Source of the DNA: DASZUK01 sp035547695 | Lineage (GTDB): Bacteria > Actinomycetota > Acidimicrobiia > Acidimicrobiales > RAAP-2 | DNA length: 64,000 nt | Direction of reading: 5' to 3' | NCBI GenBank assembly: GCA_035547695.1 | Contig: DASZUK010000063.1 | Coordinates: forward strand, 79,210-143,209 | Shown here: piece after piece, positions 25,378-34,273 of the stretch | Numbering within the stretch: position 1 is the first letter of the stretch | How the letters are laid out: each line of letters opens with the position of its first letter | The notes under the pieces: generated by a model | Databases searched by the model: none | What the model was told of the DNA's origin: nothing | The model's input: the letters and a program-made list of their open reading frames with translations, nothing else | Position numbers and translations under genes: made by a program

Positions 25378-28300
25378 ATGCCAGTGCAATCACGTGGTAG
25401 ATCAAGGAGCGACAAACCGGTGCAGACCTTGGTCGCCCTCGTCGCCCTCGTCGCGCTTGTGGGCAGCACCGTGGCCATCGGCCCGGCCACATCCAGCGGT
25501 GCTGATCGGCAGCGGCATCAATCGGTCGCACCTCTCACGTCACCGCGGCTCTTTCACGCAGCCCCGGATCGTCCCGAGGGCTACTCGACCGCGTCCAGAG
25601 ACCGTGCATCCTCTCCCGAGGTGCGCCCACTTCCCCAAGAGGATACGGCGACGAGCGATGTGTGGCTGAATGCCGACGGAAGCACCCACGTCCGCTTCTA
25701 CTCTTCGCCGCACAACTACCAGCCAGGCGGCCAGGGGACATTCGTCCCCATCGTCACCACACTCGAGGCCGACCCGACACATCCGGGACGCTGGCGGTCG
25801 ACGGCCAACTCTTGGACGGCCTCGTTCGGGTCCTCCGACAGTCCCACATCCTCGATGCAGTTGGTCGGAGGTCGGGGACCGTTCGGCTTCAGCCCCGTGG
25901 GTGCATCGCCGGTGACTCCCTCGGTGACAGGGTCGGTCGCCACCTACACCGACCTCTGGCCTGACGTCAACGCTCGCTACGACGTCACGGCGACCGGCGT
26001 TAAGGAGGATATCGAGCTCATCTCGGCATCCGCACAGGCGTCGTTCAGCTTCGATCTGACATCGGCAACGACGGCCAAACCGAGCGACACCACAGGTGGT
26101 TTACAGTTGGTGGCCGGCGACCAGGTGCTGGCGGAGGTCCCACCTCTGGTCGTCACGACTGCCCAGGGAACCACAGTGCCGGCCGCCATCTCTGGAGCCA
26201 CCCTGCAGGCGTTGTCCGACGGCACCGGGCGTGCGGGGAGCGGGATAGTCGTAGCGGTGAGTCCTACCTGGTTGGCTGAATTGCCCAGTTCCACATTCCC
26301 GGTCACGATCGATCCGACGGCAGTGGTGTTCTTTCCGGTGACAGGGTCCACAACCCTCAGCGTCAATCTCAGCACAATCGACCAGGGGACAGTGCTGCAG
26401 GTTGGGTATCCCACACCCTTCACAACAAGCAGAGGACCTTGGCGGGGAAGTCTAAAGTTCAATTTCAGTTCCTATATGGGCGATACACCGCCCTGGGTAG
26501 CTGAAGCCGGAATTCTGAATCTCCGTCCCTTGAGCGGTTCGGCGACGGAGGTAACGCCCCTTTCGGTCTACCTCGATCAAGACCTCACAAGGCACGTCGA
26601 CTGGACAACAGTGACCGCGGGCCAACTCATCTACCAAGGAACGACAACAAACACCATCGCACGAATCCCCGTCGATTCAGCAGTGGAGAGGATTTTTTCC
26701 ACAGGCCCTTTCTATGAGCATCAATGGGCTTTCGGCCTTGTCGGGGCGGAGGGAGATCCCGGGACACACACGCCTGCTCCAAACCTAAAGATTTATCGCA
26801 CACACGTAACTAACGGTGTCAGTCTCACAGTGACACTGGTCCGGGCACCGCCTCCGACCTCGGTGACCTCGCCAACGACGGGAGCGACGATCGCCACTGC
26901 GACGCCGACGCTGACCGCCCCATCTGTCAGCACAGGCACAAAGCCCATCAACTACGACTTTCGGATCGCCACCCAGCCTGATGGCGCAGGCCAGGTCATC
27001 AGTTCGGGCTGGATCAACCTTGGGCACGGTGGCGGTACACCCAGTTGGACGGTTCCGGTGGGCTCCTTGGTCGATGGCACCACCTACTACGCCTCGGTCA
27101 TCACGGCACTCACAGGTGCCTTCAACGCCGCAAGCCAACCGGCATCGATCACCCAGTTCAAGGTCACACTCCATCTGGGGGCTGGTGGCCCTTCGCCCAC
27201 CGACTCCGTCGGTGCTGCCCCGGGCGCCACGTCCACGCCCTCGGCGGGGGCGCCCTCGCCAGGTACGCCCCCAGCCTCGGTCACCGTCAACCTTGTCACC
27301 GGAGACCTGTCCTTCACGTCGGCGACCCATTCGGTCTCGACGTTGGCAGGCCCGGTCGGGCTGAGCCTCGGCTACAACTCGCTGGAGTCCGACTCCCACG
27401 GCCTCTTCGCCCAGTACTTCGCTGGCCACGACTTCTCCCTCACCACACGGATCGGCCAACGAACGGATGCCCAGGTCGACGCCATCTGGGCGACAGGCAA
27501 GCCGATCGGGGGCATCACATCTGGCGGGTACGCCGTCGAATGGACCGGATCGATCACCGTGCCGCCCGGCACAGGGACCCACTGGCAGTTCGGGATCCTC
27601 GCCGACCACTCGATGCAGGTGAAGGTCGGCGGCTCGGTCGTGGTCACAGACTGGACAAACCAGGACCTCTCCGCCTTCGAGTCGGCGGAACCAACGTTTG
27701 GTGCCACCCAGACACTGTCGGGCGGAAACAGATCCATCACAGTAAAGGCTTACGGGACACACACCAGCGGTACGTTCCAGTTGTGGGCCCGGCAGGTGAT
27801 CGCCACAGAAGCAGCGAAGACATGGCCCGAGTACCTGGTGCCCTCGGACTGGCTGACTCCCAACCACCTCACCCTGCCGCCAGGGTGGACGCTCTCGGCC
27901 GCCAACCTCCAGGGTGGATGGGCCAGGCTGGAGGACCTCGGGAGCACGGTGATCGTGCAGTCAGCCAGCGGCGGGACGGTGGCGTTCACGAGGACTTCCA
28001 CAGGACGCTACGAGGCGCCGGCCGGGTATACAGGCCTCTACCTCTATGTCAATGCCACAAAGCAGCTCCAGCTCTCCACGTCGACAGACGTGCTGTACAC
28101 CTTCGAGCCAAACGGCCAGGTGTCGTCGGTCACCACGGTGGCCGACGACCGTCATCCCTCGGCGCTGCAGTACACATACACACCGACATCGCTGGCTCTG
28201 GCGGCCATCACCGACCCGGTCTCCACACGGACCGTTCATGTCTATTACGGCGGCACAGCGACCCACTGCCCGTCGACAACACCAACAACCGACGCGCCTA

Positions 28301-31300
28301 CCGGCATGCTCTGCAAGATCCACTTCTGGGACGGGACGACGACGCTCTTCACCTACGACACATCGGGTGAGCTCGTCCGCATCACCAACCCCGGAGACGA
28401 GGTGGCGGATTTCGGGTACACCGGCCACGGTCGGGTCGACGCCATCCGTGACCCGCTGGCCAACGATGCCATCTCGGCCGGCGTCGAGCCGGACTGCCCG
28501 GCCACAGGGACAACGTCGGACTGCGAGACCCAGATCACCTACACGACGACAACAGGATCGACAGCGAAGGTCTCAACCGTCACCCAGCCGGCCCCCACTG
28601 CTGCCGCTACGGGGAGCCGACCGAAGCGGACCTACCACTACACAGCGGCGACACGGACCGCGTCGGTCACCCTCGCCGGGTTCGCCGGCACCGACGAGTC
28701 CGTGAAGTACGACGCCCAAGGAAAGATCACCACAGAGACCACAGCGGCAGGGCTGACCACCGAAGCGTTCTGGAACGCCTACACAGAGCCGATCGCCACC
28801 ATCGGCCCGAACGGCCAGGAGACGGCCACGGTCTACGACCTCTCGGGCCAAGTCACCGACACCTACGGCCCGGCGCCCACAGCCTGCTTCACATCGACAC
28901 CGACAAAGCATCGCCCGGTGGCCACACCGGTGGGGACGCCAGGCTGCGGCGTGGCTGTCCCCCATGCCCACAACGGCTACGACGAGGGGATCACCGGCTT
29001 TGCCGCCACCTACTGGAGCAACGGCACCTATGCCGGCGCCGCCGCCGCCCACGGCACGGTGGCCTCCGCCGACCAGACCTGGACATCGCCGCCGGTGGCC
29101 GGGAGCTCGTGGAGCACCCGAATGATCGGAACCATCACGATCGGGTCCGGCGGTGCCTTCCAGGTCGGCGCCAAGACCACCCAATTCCTGCGGATCTACA
29201 TCTCCGGCCACCGGGTGACCACGGCCAGCCACGGGACCGGCGGACCGGGGATCTGGACGCCCACATACTCGCTCGGGACCTTCGTCCCCCCGGCGGCCGG
29301 TGTCTATCCGATCGAGGTCGATTTTGTCGGCAGCGCCACAACGGCCAACGCCTTCGACCTGGTCTACGACACCGGGGTCACACTGACACCGATCCCCGAC
29401 ACATGGCTCGATCCCAACTACGACCTGAAGACCAGTTCGACCACACCCGACGGAAACACCACGGACTATGCCTACACAGACGCCGCCACAGGGATCGGGC
29501 CCCAAGACGGGTTGCTCACCGCCACCATCGAGAACCCCACGGGCCTCCACCTCACCACCACCACCGACTACGAGAACCCGGCCACCGCGGGCACCTACCT
29601 GCGCAGGACGGCAACCGCCCTTCCCGACGGCGGCACCACCACCTACCTCTACTACGGCGGCACCGCCGGGCCCATCGCCGCCGCCTGCGGCGTCAGCGCC
29701 ACAACTCCCCAGGGAGGCCAGCTCAAGCAGCAGACCGACCCCGCCCCCAGCACGGCCACATCGTCCAAGGCCCGGGTGCAGCAGTTCGTCTATGACGCGG
29801 CCGGCATCCAAGCCGGCGTCCGGGTGGGCGACGTCAACGACATCACCACAGCCTCCTGGCAGTGCACCGACTACGACACACGTGGCCGCATCACCAGCCA
29901 GAGCTGGCCGGCGGCCAACACATCGCCGGCCAAGACAGTGACCACCACCTACGACGTCGGCGGCAATCCGCTGACCACCGCAGTAGAGACGGGGACAACA
30001 ACCACAACCAAAGTAACCGCCACGGTCGACCTCGAAGGCCGGGCCGCCTCCTACACGTCGATGGGCAAGACCACCACCACGACCTACGACCAGGCGGGCC
30101 AGGTGACGACAAGCTCAGGCCCCGGCGGCCTCGTCCATAACACATTCAACTCGGCCGGCCAGGTCGACGCCATGACGCTGAACGGCCACTGGATCGGCAG
30201 CGCCAGGTACTGCACCATCTACATTCCCATCTGTGCCGGCCAGCTGACAGAGGCCACATACCCCGGGCTGATCATCGCCAACTATGGCTACAACGACTAC
30301 GGCAAGCTCGACCAGATTGGTTACGGGCGGACAACATCGGGGCGCCTGTTCGCCGGCGACCGGGCAACGTACTCCCTCGGCGGGCGAGAGCTCACCGACG
30401 ATCCGGTGCCCGACACATTCGACAGCACATTCACCAACCCGAGATCGACAGGCGGCACCGACTTCACCTACGACGGGGCCGGCCGGCTCATCGGGGCTTA
30501 CATCCCTGGTCAGCGCATCGACTACACATACGCCACCAGCCCCACAGCCAACAGCTGCACAACGCCGACCGCCGGGATGAACACCAACCTCACCGCCGTC
30601 ATCACCTACCCCGACGCCGGTGGCACAGCCACCACCGGCTACTGCTACAACGGGGCCGACCAGCTCACCAAGACCGTGACATCAGGAACGGCGTCGACAG
30701 CCCACACAGCGACGTCGACCACGTTCGCCTTCGACGACGAGGGCTACCAGACGGAGAACAAGGGGTCCACCTACACCTGGACTGCTTCGGGCCAGTTGGC
30801 CAGTGCCAGTTCGGGCGCCACCACCATCACCTACAGCTACGACGCGGTCGACCGGCTCATCCAGCGGACCAAGGGCTCGACAGTGACCCGCTACGCCTAC
30901 TGCGGCTATACCACATCACCCTGTGCCATCCTCAACTCGGCCAACACCGTCGTCAACGAGGAGACCCAGTCGATTGGCGGCGTGCTCGTCACCGTCCATC
31001 CCGGCTCGAGCTCGATGCTGTTCTCCTACCCGAACCTTAAAGGCGACTACATCGTCACCAATGACAGCTCCGGCAGCCAATACGGATGGGGCACCTACAC
31101 CCCCTACGGACAGATGACGACAAGTACTTACGTTCCCAAGAATCCCCATACAAGCGCCTTGAATGAGGACGCGTTTGGGAAGGCCGGCAAACTCACCGAG
31201 GAAACAGTGGCAACACCGGTAGTTTTCATGGGAGCGAGGCCATACTTCCCAGAGGAAGGGCGATTTCTTTCTGTTGACCCGATCGAGGGGGGATGTGCGA

Positions 31301-31737
31301 ACGCGTATGTCTATGTTTCGGGTGATCCGGTCAACTCAAGCGACTTGACGGGGGAGGCAGGATGTCAGCCACCACCCATAATATGTCTGGATTGTGTTAC
31401 GGACGTAAGCACAACGACGATCTCAACCGCTCAGATATGTGGGATGTCTGCCACCGTTCACCGGGGTAAGAGCCGAACAATATATGTTATCGACACTAGC
31501 GATGTCACGGCGACGGCTAATCAATGTTGGAAAAATCTTACCGGAATGACTAATCCATCGAACGGGGACACTACGACACATGGTACGGCAGGCCCAGGCT
31601 TCTATCAATTTAGATATAGTAAGAAGAGCGGAGGACCTACTATTGATCTTAATACGACCAAGCATCCGACAACTGTAATCCACTTCCAGTATGTTAAGCC
31701 AGAGGAGAGCAGTCCCTGTGGCGTCCAATATGATTGA
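25378..31737 (+). CDS. Giant secreted RHS-repeat protein with PA14 domains and a C-terminal variable tip (polymorphic toxin candidate)
   Basis: A 2119-aa protein. The signal peptide has basic residues, then TLVALVALVALVGS, with probable cleavage near residue 42. A DNRLRE-like beta domain spans about 310-480, an Ig/FN3-like stretch 490-600, a PA14 domain 670-805 and a second PA14-like domain 1203-1331. YD/RHS repeats fill most of 900-1930. The RHS-associated core ends with EEGRFLSVDP and GDPVNSSDLTG near 1957-1991. The last ~127 residues form an unrelated Cys- and Thr-rich tip with no recognised fold. This layout matches secreted polymorphic toxins, where a conserved shell delivers a variable toxin tip; toxicity here is inference. 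Thr codon ACA is unusually frequent against its neighbours. Confidence 0.85.
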   Translation: MPVQSRGRSRSDKPVQTLVALVALVALVGSTVAIGPATSSGADRQRHQSVAPLTSPRLFHAAPDRPEGYSTASRDRASSPEVRPLPQEDTATSDVWLNADGSTHVRFYSSPHNYQPGGQGTFVPIVTTLEADPTHPGRWRSTANSWTASFGSSDSPTSSMQLVGGRGPFGFSPVGASPVTPSVTGSVATYTDLWPDVNARYDVTATGVKEDIELISASAQASFSFDLTSATTAKPSDTTGGLQLVAGDQVLAEVPPLVVTTAQGTTVPAAISGATLQALSDGTGRAGSGIVVAVSPTWLAELPSSTFPVTIDPTAVVFFPVTGSTTLSVNLSTIDQGTVLQVGYPTPFTTSRGPWRGSLKFNFSSYMGDTPPWVAEAGILNLRPLSGSATEVTPLSVYLDQDLTRHVDWTTVTAGQLIYQGTTTNTIARIPVDSAVERIFSTGPFYEHQWAFGLVGAEGDPGTHTPAPNLKIYRTHVTNGVSLTVTLVRAPPPTSVTSPTTGATIATATPTLTAPSVSTGTKPINYDFRIATQPDGAGQVISSGWINLGHGGGTPSWTVPVGSLVDGTTYYASVITALTGAFNAASQPASITQFKVTLHLGAGGPSPTDSVGAAPGATSTPSAGAPSPGTPPASVTVNLVTGDLSFTSATHSVSTLAGPVGLSLGYNSLESDSHGLFAQYFAGHDFSLTTRIGQRTDAQVDAIWATGKPIGGITSGGYAVEWTGSITVPPGTGTHWQFGILADHSMQVKVGGSVVVTDWTNQDLSAFESAEPTFGATQTLSGGNRSITVKAYGTHTSGTFQLWARQVIATEAAKTWPEYLVPSDWLTPNHLTLPPGWTLSAANLQGGWARLEDLGSTVIVQSASGGTVAFTRTSTGRYEAPAGYTGLYLYVNATKQLQLSTSTDVLYTFEPNGQVSSVTTVADDRHPSALQYTYTPTSLALAAITDPVSTRTVHVYYGGTATHCPSTTPTTDAPTGMLCKIHFWDGTTTLFTYDTSGELVRITNPGDEVADFGYTGHGRVDAIRDPLANDAISAGVEPDCPATGTTSDCETQITYTTTTGSTAKVSTVTQPAPTAAATGSRPKRTYHYTAATRTASVTLAGFAGTDESVKYDAQGKITTETTAAGLTTEAFWNAYTEPIATIGPNGQETATVYDLSGQVTDTYGPAPTACFTSTPTKHRPVATPVGTPGCGVAVPHAHNGYDEGITGFAATYWSNGTYAGAAAAHGTVASADQTWTSPPVAGSSWSTRMIGTITIGSGGAFQVGAKTTQFLRIYISGHRVTTASHGTGGPGIWTPTYSLGTFVPPAAGVYPIEVDFVGSATTANAFDLVYDTGVTLTPIPDTWLDPNYDLKTSSTTPDGNTTDYAYTDAATGIGPQDGLLTATIENPTGLHLTTTTDYENPATAGTYLRRTATALPDGGTTTYLYYGGTAGPIAAACGVSATTPQGGQLKQQTDPAPSTATSSKARVQQFVYDAAGIQAGVRVGDVNDITTASWQCTDYDTRGRITSQSWPAANTSPAKTVTTTYDVGGNPLTTAVETGTTTTTKVTATVDLEGRAASYTSMGKTTTTTYDQAGQVTTSSGPGGLVHNTFNSAGQVDAMTLNGHWIGSARYCTIYIPICAGQLTEATYPGLIIANYGYNDYGKLDQIGYGRTTSGRLFAGDRATYSLGGRELTDDPVPDTFDSTFTNPRSTGGTDFTYDGAGRLIGAYIPGQRIDYTYATSPTANSCTTPTAGMNTNLTAVITYPDAGGTATTGYCYNGADQLTKTVTSGTASTAHTATSTTFAFDDEGYQTENKGSTYTWTASGQLASASSGATTITYSYDAVDRLIQRTKGSTVTRYAYCGYTTSPCAILNSANTVVNEETQSIGGVLVTVHPGSSSMLFSYPNLKGDYIVTNDSSGSQYGWGTYTPYGQMTTSTYVPKNPHTSALNEDAFGKAGKLTEETVATPVVFMGARPYFPEEGRFLSVDPIEGGCANAYVYVSGDPVNSSDLTGEAGCQPPPIICLDCVTDVSTTTISTAQICGMSATVHRGKSRTIYVIDTSDVTATANQCWKNLTGMTNPSNGDTTTHGTAGPGFYQFRYSKKSGGPTIDLNTTKHPTTVIHFQYVKPEESSPCGVQYD
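31145..31247 (+). repeat. RHS core segment, parent copy
   Basis: Part of the RHS gene just before the core's YFPEEGRF motif. It recurs at 32544-32646 with nine base differences, all transitions at third codon positions. Confidence 0.85.
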
Positions 31738-31748
31738 GATTCGATTTG

Positions 31749-32219
31749 TTAAGCGTAGCGTGGGATGACGAACGTTTCCGAGGATTCATCTAGGTATTCA
31801 TCCAGAGAATATTCGTATTCCCAATCCAACCATCGAGATAGCCTCTCAGCGACTATTGACCAAGTCGGCCCGGTGCATCTCCCGCACAGCCTATCAATTT
31901 CTTGCCATAATTCCTCTCTCGACCAGATCTTCATGAGGACGAGTCCTTGGGTAAGTAATGATGAGTGAATAGCTTCCTTATGCCACGGTAGAAATGGACG
32001 GTTGGTTTCATTATTTATTGCCTGGAAGTTCACCATTAGCCACGAGGGGGAACATGCAAAGCAACGGAAGCTCTCTTCTTCATCTTCAGATCCACAAATG
32101 ATTAATGTGACCGGGAATCCAAAGTATGAGGGATTCGGTAGGTGTTCTTCAAATCCGATTCCGAGCGTTATCGGACTGGGGGGTACCACGGTTATCTTTT
32201 TGATAGTAGGTCGTACCAT
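31749..32219 (-). CDS. Imm8-like candidate immunity protein (convergent to RHS)
   Basis: A 156-aa acidic protein in A+T-rich sequence. The order FGFPVTLIICG, FRCFACSPSWL, then TWSIVAERLSRWLDWEYEY resembles the Imm8 immunity family, whose members carry a tpxWL-like segment and a C-terminal w-E-f-e-Y motif. Placement directly after the toxin tip fits an immunity role, but the gene faces the RHS gene (stop codons 11 bases apart) instead of following it on the same strand. No strong ribosome binding site is seen. The family call is moderate and the pairing is inference. Confidence 0.6.
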   Translation of the reverse strand: MVRPTIKKITVVPPSPITLGIGFEEHLPNPSYFGFPVTLIICGSEDEEESFRCFACSPSWLMVNFQAINNETNRPFLPWHKEAIHSSLLTQGLVLMKIWSREELWQEIDRLCGRCTGPTWSIVAERLSRWLDWEYEYSLDEYLDESSETFVIPRYA

Positions 32220-32543
32220 AGTCTAATCATTGACGAAGCTAAGGGGAGATTCAAATCAGCCGTCAGTAATGCTAGATTATCCAACACCCCACTCTAGACT
32301 AGGTGTGTCCAGAGCGTGGGGCGATGGCCGGACCGGCAGTCGAATGTGGGGTCTCGCCATCCCTACCCCTGGAAGGCATGATCGGGCGCCAGGCGTTCCA
32401 CATGCTGCCTCTGAGGAGGCGTCGGTCCGGTGCCGGCGAAGGTGGTGCCCCGTCCTCGTATCGTCAGACCGGCTGACTCGGCTCCCAAGCGGCGCCCGGT
32501 ACCGGCACCAGAGACGGACGACGGCCCCGAATCCGGCTGGATC
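32220..32543. other. Non-coding spacer between immunity candidate and RHS fragment
   Basis: No convincing gene. Composition changes from A+T-rich to mixed around 32,300. Open frames here lack codon bias, ribosome binding sites and recognisable domains. It may be the eroded remains of an older toxin tip or immunity gene. Confidence 0.4.
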
Positions 32544-32719
32544 TCCATACAAGTGCCTTGAACGAGGATGCGTTCGGAAAGGCCGGCAAGCTCACCGAGG
32601 AAACGGTGGCAACACCGGTGGTCTTCATGGGAGCGAGGCCATACTGGCTACGCAGCCAAGTGGGGGGCTGCAGCCTCGCATTGATACGGCCCGGTGAATC
32701 TGTCATGCCGTTGGAATGA
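32544..32719 (+). pseudogene. Orphan RHS core fragment with alternative tip remnant
   Basis: About 33 codons match the RHS gene exactly at protein level (TSALNEDAFGKAG ... FMGARPY), then diverge into ~24 different codons ending with TGA at 32717. There is no start codon or upstream RHS body. Such detached core-plus-tip fragments are typical of RHS loci, where recombination swaps toxin ends. Confidence 0.78.
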
Positions 32720-32724
32720 CCATA

Positions 32725-32865
32725 TGAGCAGACAGTTGGTGGCGACCGATGCCAAGGCCACGCTGCTGGCGTTGCTGGCCGACCGGGGACGTCCCCACAA
32801 ACCTCCGTATGGCCCCCTGGCCACCTTCCTACGACCGGCGGTCGCCGCCAGCGCCAGCTCCCCAT
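32725..32865 (+). pseudogene. Possible truncated Phd/YefM-type antitoxin start
   Basis: From ATG 32725 the peptide begins MSRQLVATDAKATLLALL, which resembles the N-terminus of Phd/YefM antitoxins (SATDAKxxLxALLDEV). It then loses similarity and stops after 46 codons. Either a deletion remnant or coincidence. Confidence 0.3.
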
Positions 32866-32909
32866 GACCGGCCGGCCGGACGGCGCTGTTGTTGGGATAC
32901 CAAGGCGGT

Positions 32910-32999
32910 GACAGCCGGGGACTACGACCCCGGCTCGTAGCAGTTGAACATCCACCGGATGCCGAACCGGTCCAGGGTGCACCCCCAGTAGGCCCATGG
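32910..32999 (+). repeat. Right copy of the 90-bp direct repeat flanking the island
   Basis: Matches 23148-23237 with three mismatches. Here it is the 3' end of an intact VOC gene plus 12 bases beyond its stop. Confidence 0.9.
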
Positions 33000-33359
33000 C
33001 ATCTGCGACATCCCGGTCGACTCGCTGCCGCCGTCGCTCAGGGCGGCGTACAGCCGGTCCGTCTCCTCCCGGGTGTCCGGCTCCAGGTTGACGGTGACGT
33101 TGTTCCCGATCTTCAGGGTGTGCCCCATCGACTCCACCATGTCCGTCCCCATCAGCATGTGGCCGGCCAGGATCGGCAGCTCGACGTGGGCGACCAGCCG
33201 CTTCTCCGCCTCCGCCACCTCCGGCATCCCCGGCCCGGCCGGCATGTCCCCGATCCGGGTCACCGGGCCCGCGATCTCGGTGCCGAACACCTCGGCGTAG
33301 AACCCGAACGCCTCCTCGGTGTCCCCCATGAAGTTCAGGTAGGTGCTCACCCTGCTCAT
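32922..33359 (-). CDS. VOC (glyoxalase/PhnB-like) family protein
   Basis: A 145-aa protein with the PhnB-type VOC layout: RVSTYLNFMGDTEEAFGFYA at the start, GHMLMGTD mid-protein, and WGCTLDRFGIRWMFN at the end, including the conserved D-x-F-G-x-x-W. Family members bind metals or small molecules; the substrate is unknown. AGGAGGAAGACG directly before ATG (33359) gives an excellent ribosome binding site. It is divergent from the DUF1905/OmdA gene, and the pair was duplicated. Confidence 0.88.
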   Translation of the reverse strand: MSRVSTYLNFMGDTEEAFGFYAEVFGTEIAGPVTRIGDMPAGPGMPEVAEAEKRLVAHVELPILAGHMLMGTDMVESMGHTLKIGNNVTVNLEPDTREETDRLYAALSDGGSESTGMSQMPWAYWGCTLDRFGIRWMFNCYEPGS

Positions 33360-33651
33360 CGTCTTCCTCCTGTTCGTCGTCGCGGTCGCCGCGGCGGTCG
33401 CCGGCCTGGATGCCCGGGCCCACGGGTGGTCGGACGCCGCTCCCGATCTAAGCACGGCCGGTCCTCCTCCACCGGTGCCTCCATCGGCGCCTCCACCGGC
33501 GCCGACCGGGCGCCACCGGGCGGTGCCCCTCCACCGGCGCTGACCGGGTGGCGTCCCTGAGCGGTGCCGCCGCGGAGGACACCCCGACGGCACTTTCCAC
33601 GACCGCCGCCGTCGGGCACGATGGGCCGTCCCCGATCCGCAGGAGCAGGCC

Positions 33652-34095
33652 GTGAGATTCCGATCCCGGGTGGAGCCGCCGGAGCCGATGCGGGGCCTGG
33701 AGGTCCCCCCGGACGTTGTCGAGGCCCTCGGCGGCGGCAAGCGTCCCCGGGTCACCATCACCGTCAACGGGCACTCCTGGACCAGCAGGGTGGCCGTCAT
33801 GCGCGGCCGTCACCTGCTGGGGCTGAGCAACGCCAACCGGAAGGCGGCCGGCGTCGCCACCGGCGACGAGGTGGACGTGGACCTCGAGCTGGACACCGAC
33901 CCCCGGGTCATCGTCGAGCCCCCCGACTTCGCCCGTGCCCTCGACGCCGACCCGGTCGCCCGCGCCGCCTACGACCGCCTGGCGGACAGCCACAAGCGGG
34001 AGCACCTCCGGGCCATCGAGTCCGCCAAGAAGCCCGACACCCGGGCCCGCCGGATCGAGAAGGCCCTGGCCATGCTGAAGGACCGATCCGGCTGA
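33652..34095 (+). CDS. DUF1905 / YdeI-OmdA-like protein
   Basis: A 147-aa protein. Residues ~1-90 resemble DUF1905 (RPRVTITVNGHSW, GRHLLGLSNANRKAAG, GDEVDVDLELDTDP). The C-terminal ~50 residues resemble the bacteriocin-protection YdeI/OmdA helix (AYDRLADSHKREH, ESAKKPDTRARRIEKAL). The molecular function is unknown. GTG 33652 is preceded by GCAGGAGCAG. The 292-base gap to the divergent VOC gene holds short GC-rich repeats and presumably both promoters. A broken copy lies at 23248-23600. Confidence 0.85.
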   Translation: MRFRSRVEPPEPMRGLEVPPDVVEALGGGKRPRVTITVNGHSWTSRVAVMRGRHLLGLSNANRKAAGVATGDEVDVDLELDTDPRVIVEPPDFARALDADPVARAAYDRLADSHKREHLRAIESAKKPDTRARRIEKALAMLKDRSG

Positions 34096-34273
34096 CACAC
34101 CCCCCACCTACCCTTGCCGTCACGTAGCAACCTGCCTCGAGCGGTCGGCAGGCCGGGCCCTCCGAAGGGAGCGTCCGGGACAGCGGCCCTCCGTCCACCC
34201 ATCCGGCCCCACCCTGCCCGGTCCGACATCGGCCGGTCGGCAACCGGAGCCGCCCGTGCGAACGGAGCCCGCC

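Noticed and set aside
31749..32219. Dismissing the minus-strand frame as an RHS shadow
   Set aside because: It lies outside the RHS gene in A+T-rich DNA where long open frames are unlikely by chance, and it has a coherent protein sequence, so it was kept as a gene.
32230..32697. 155-codon plus-strand frame after the immunity candidate
   Set aside because: It crosses non-coding spacer and the RHS fragment in the wrong frame, with no ribosome binding site or homology.
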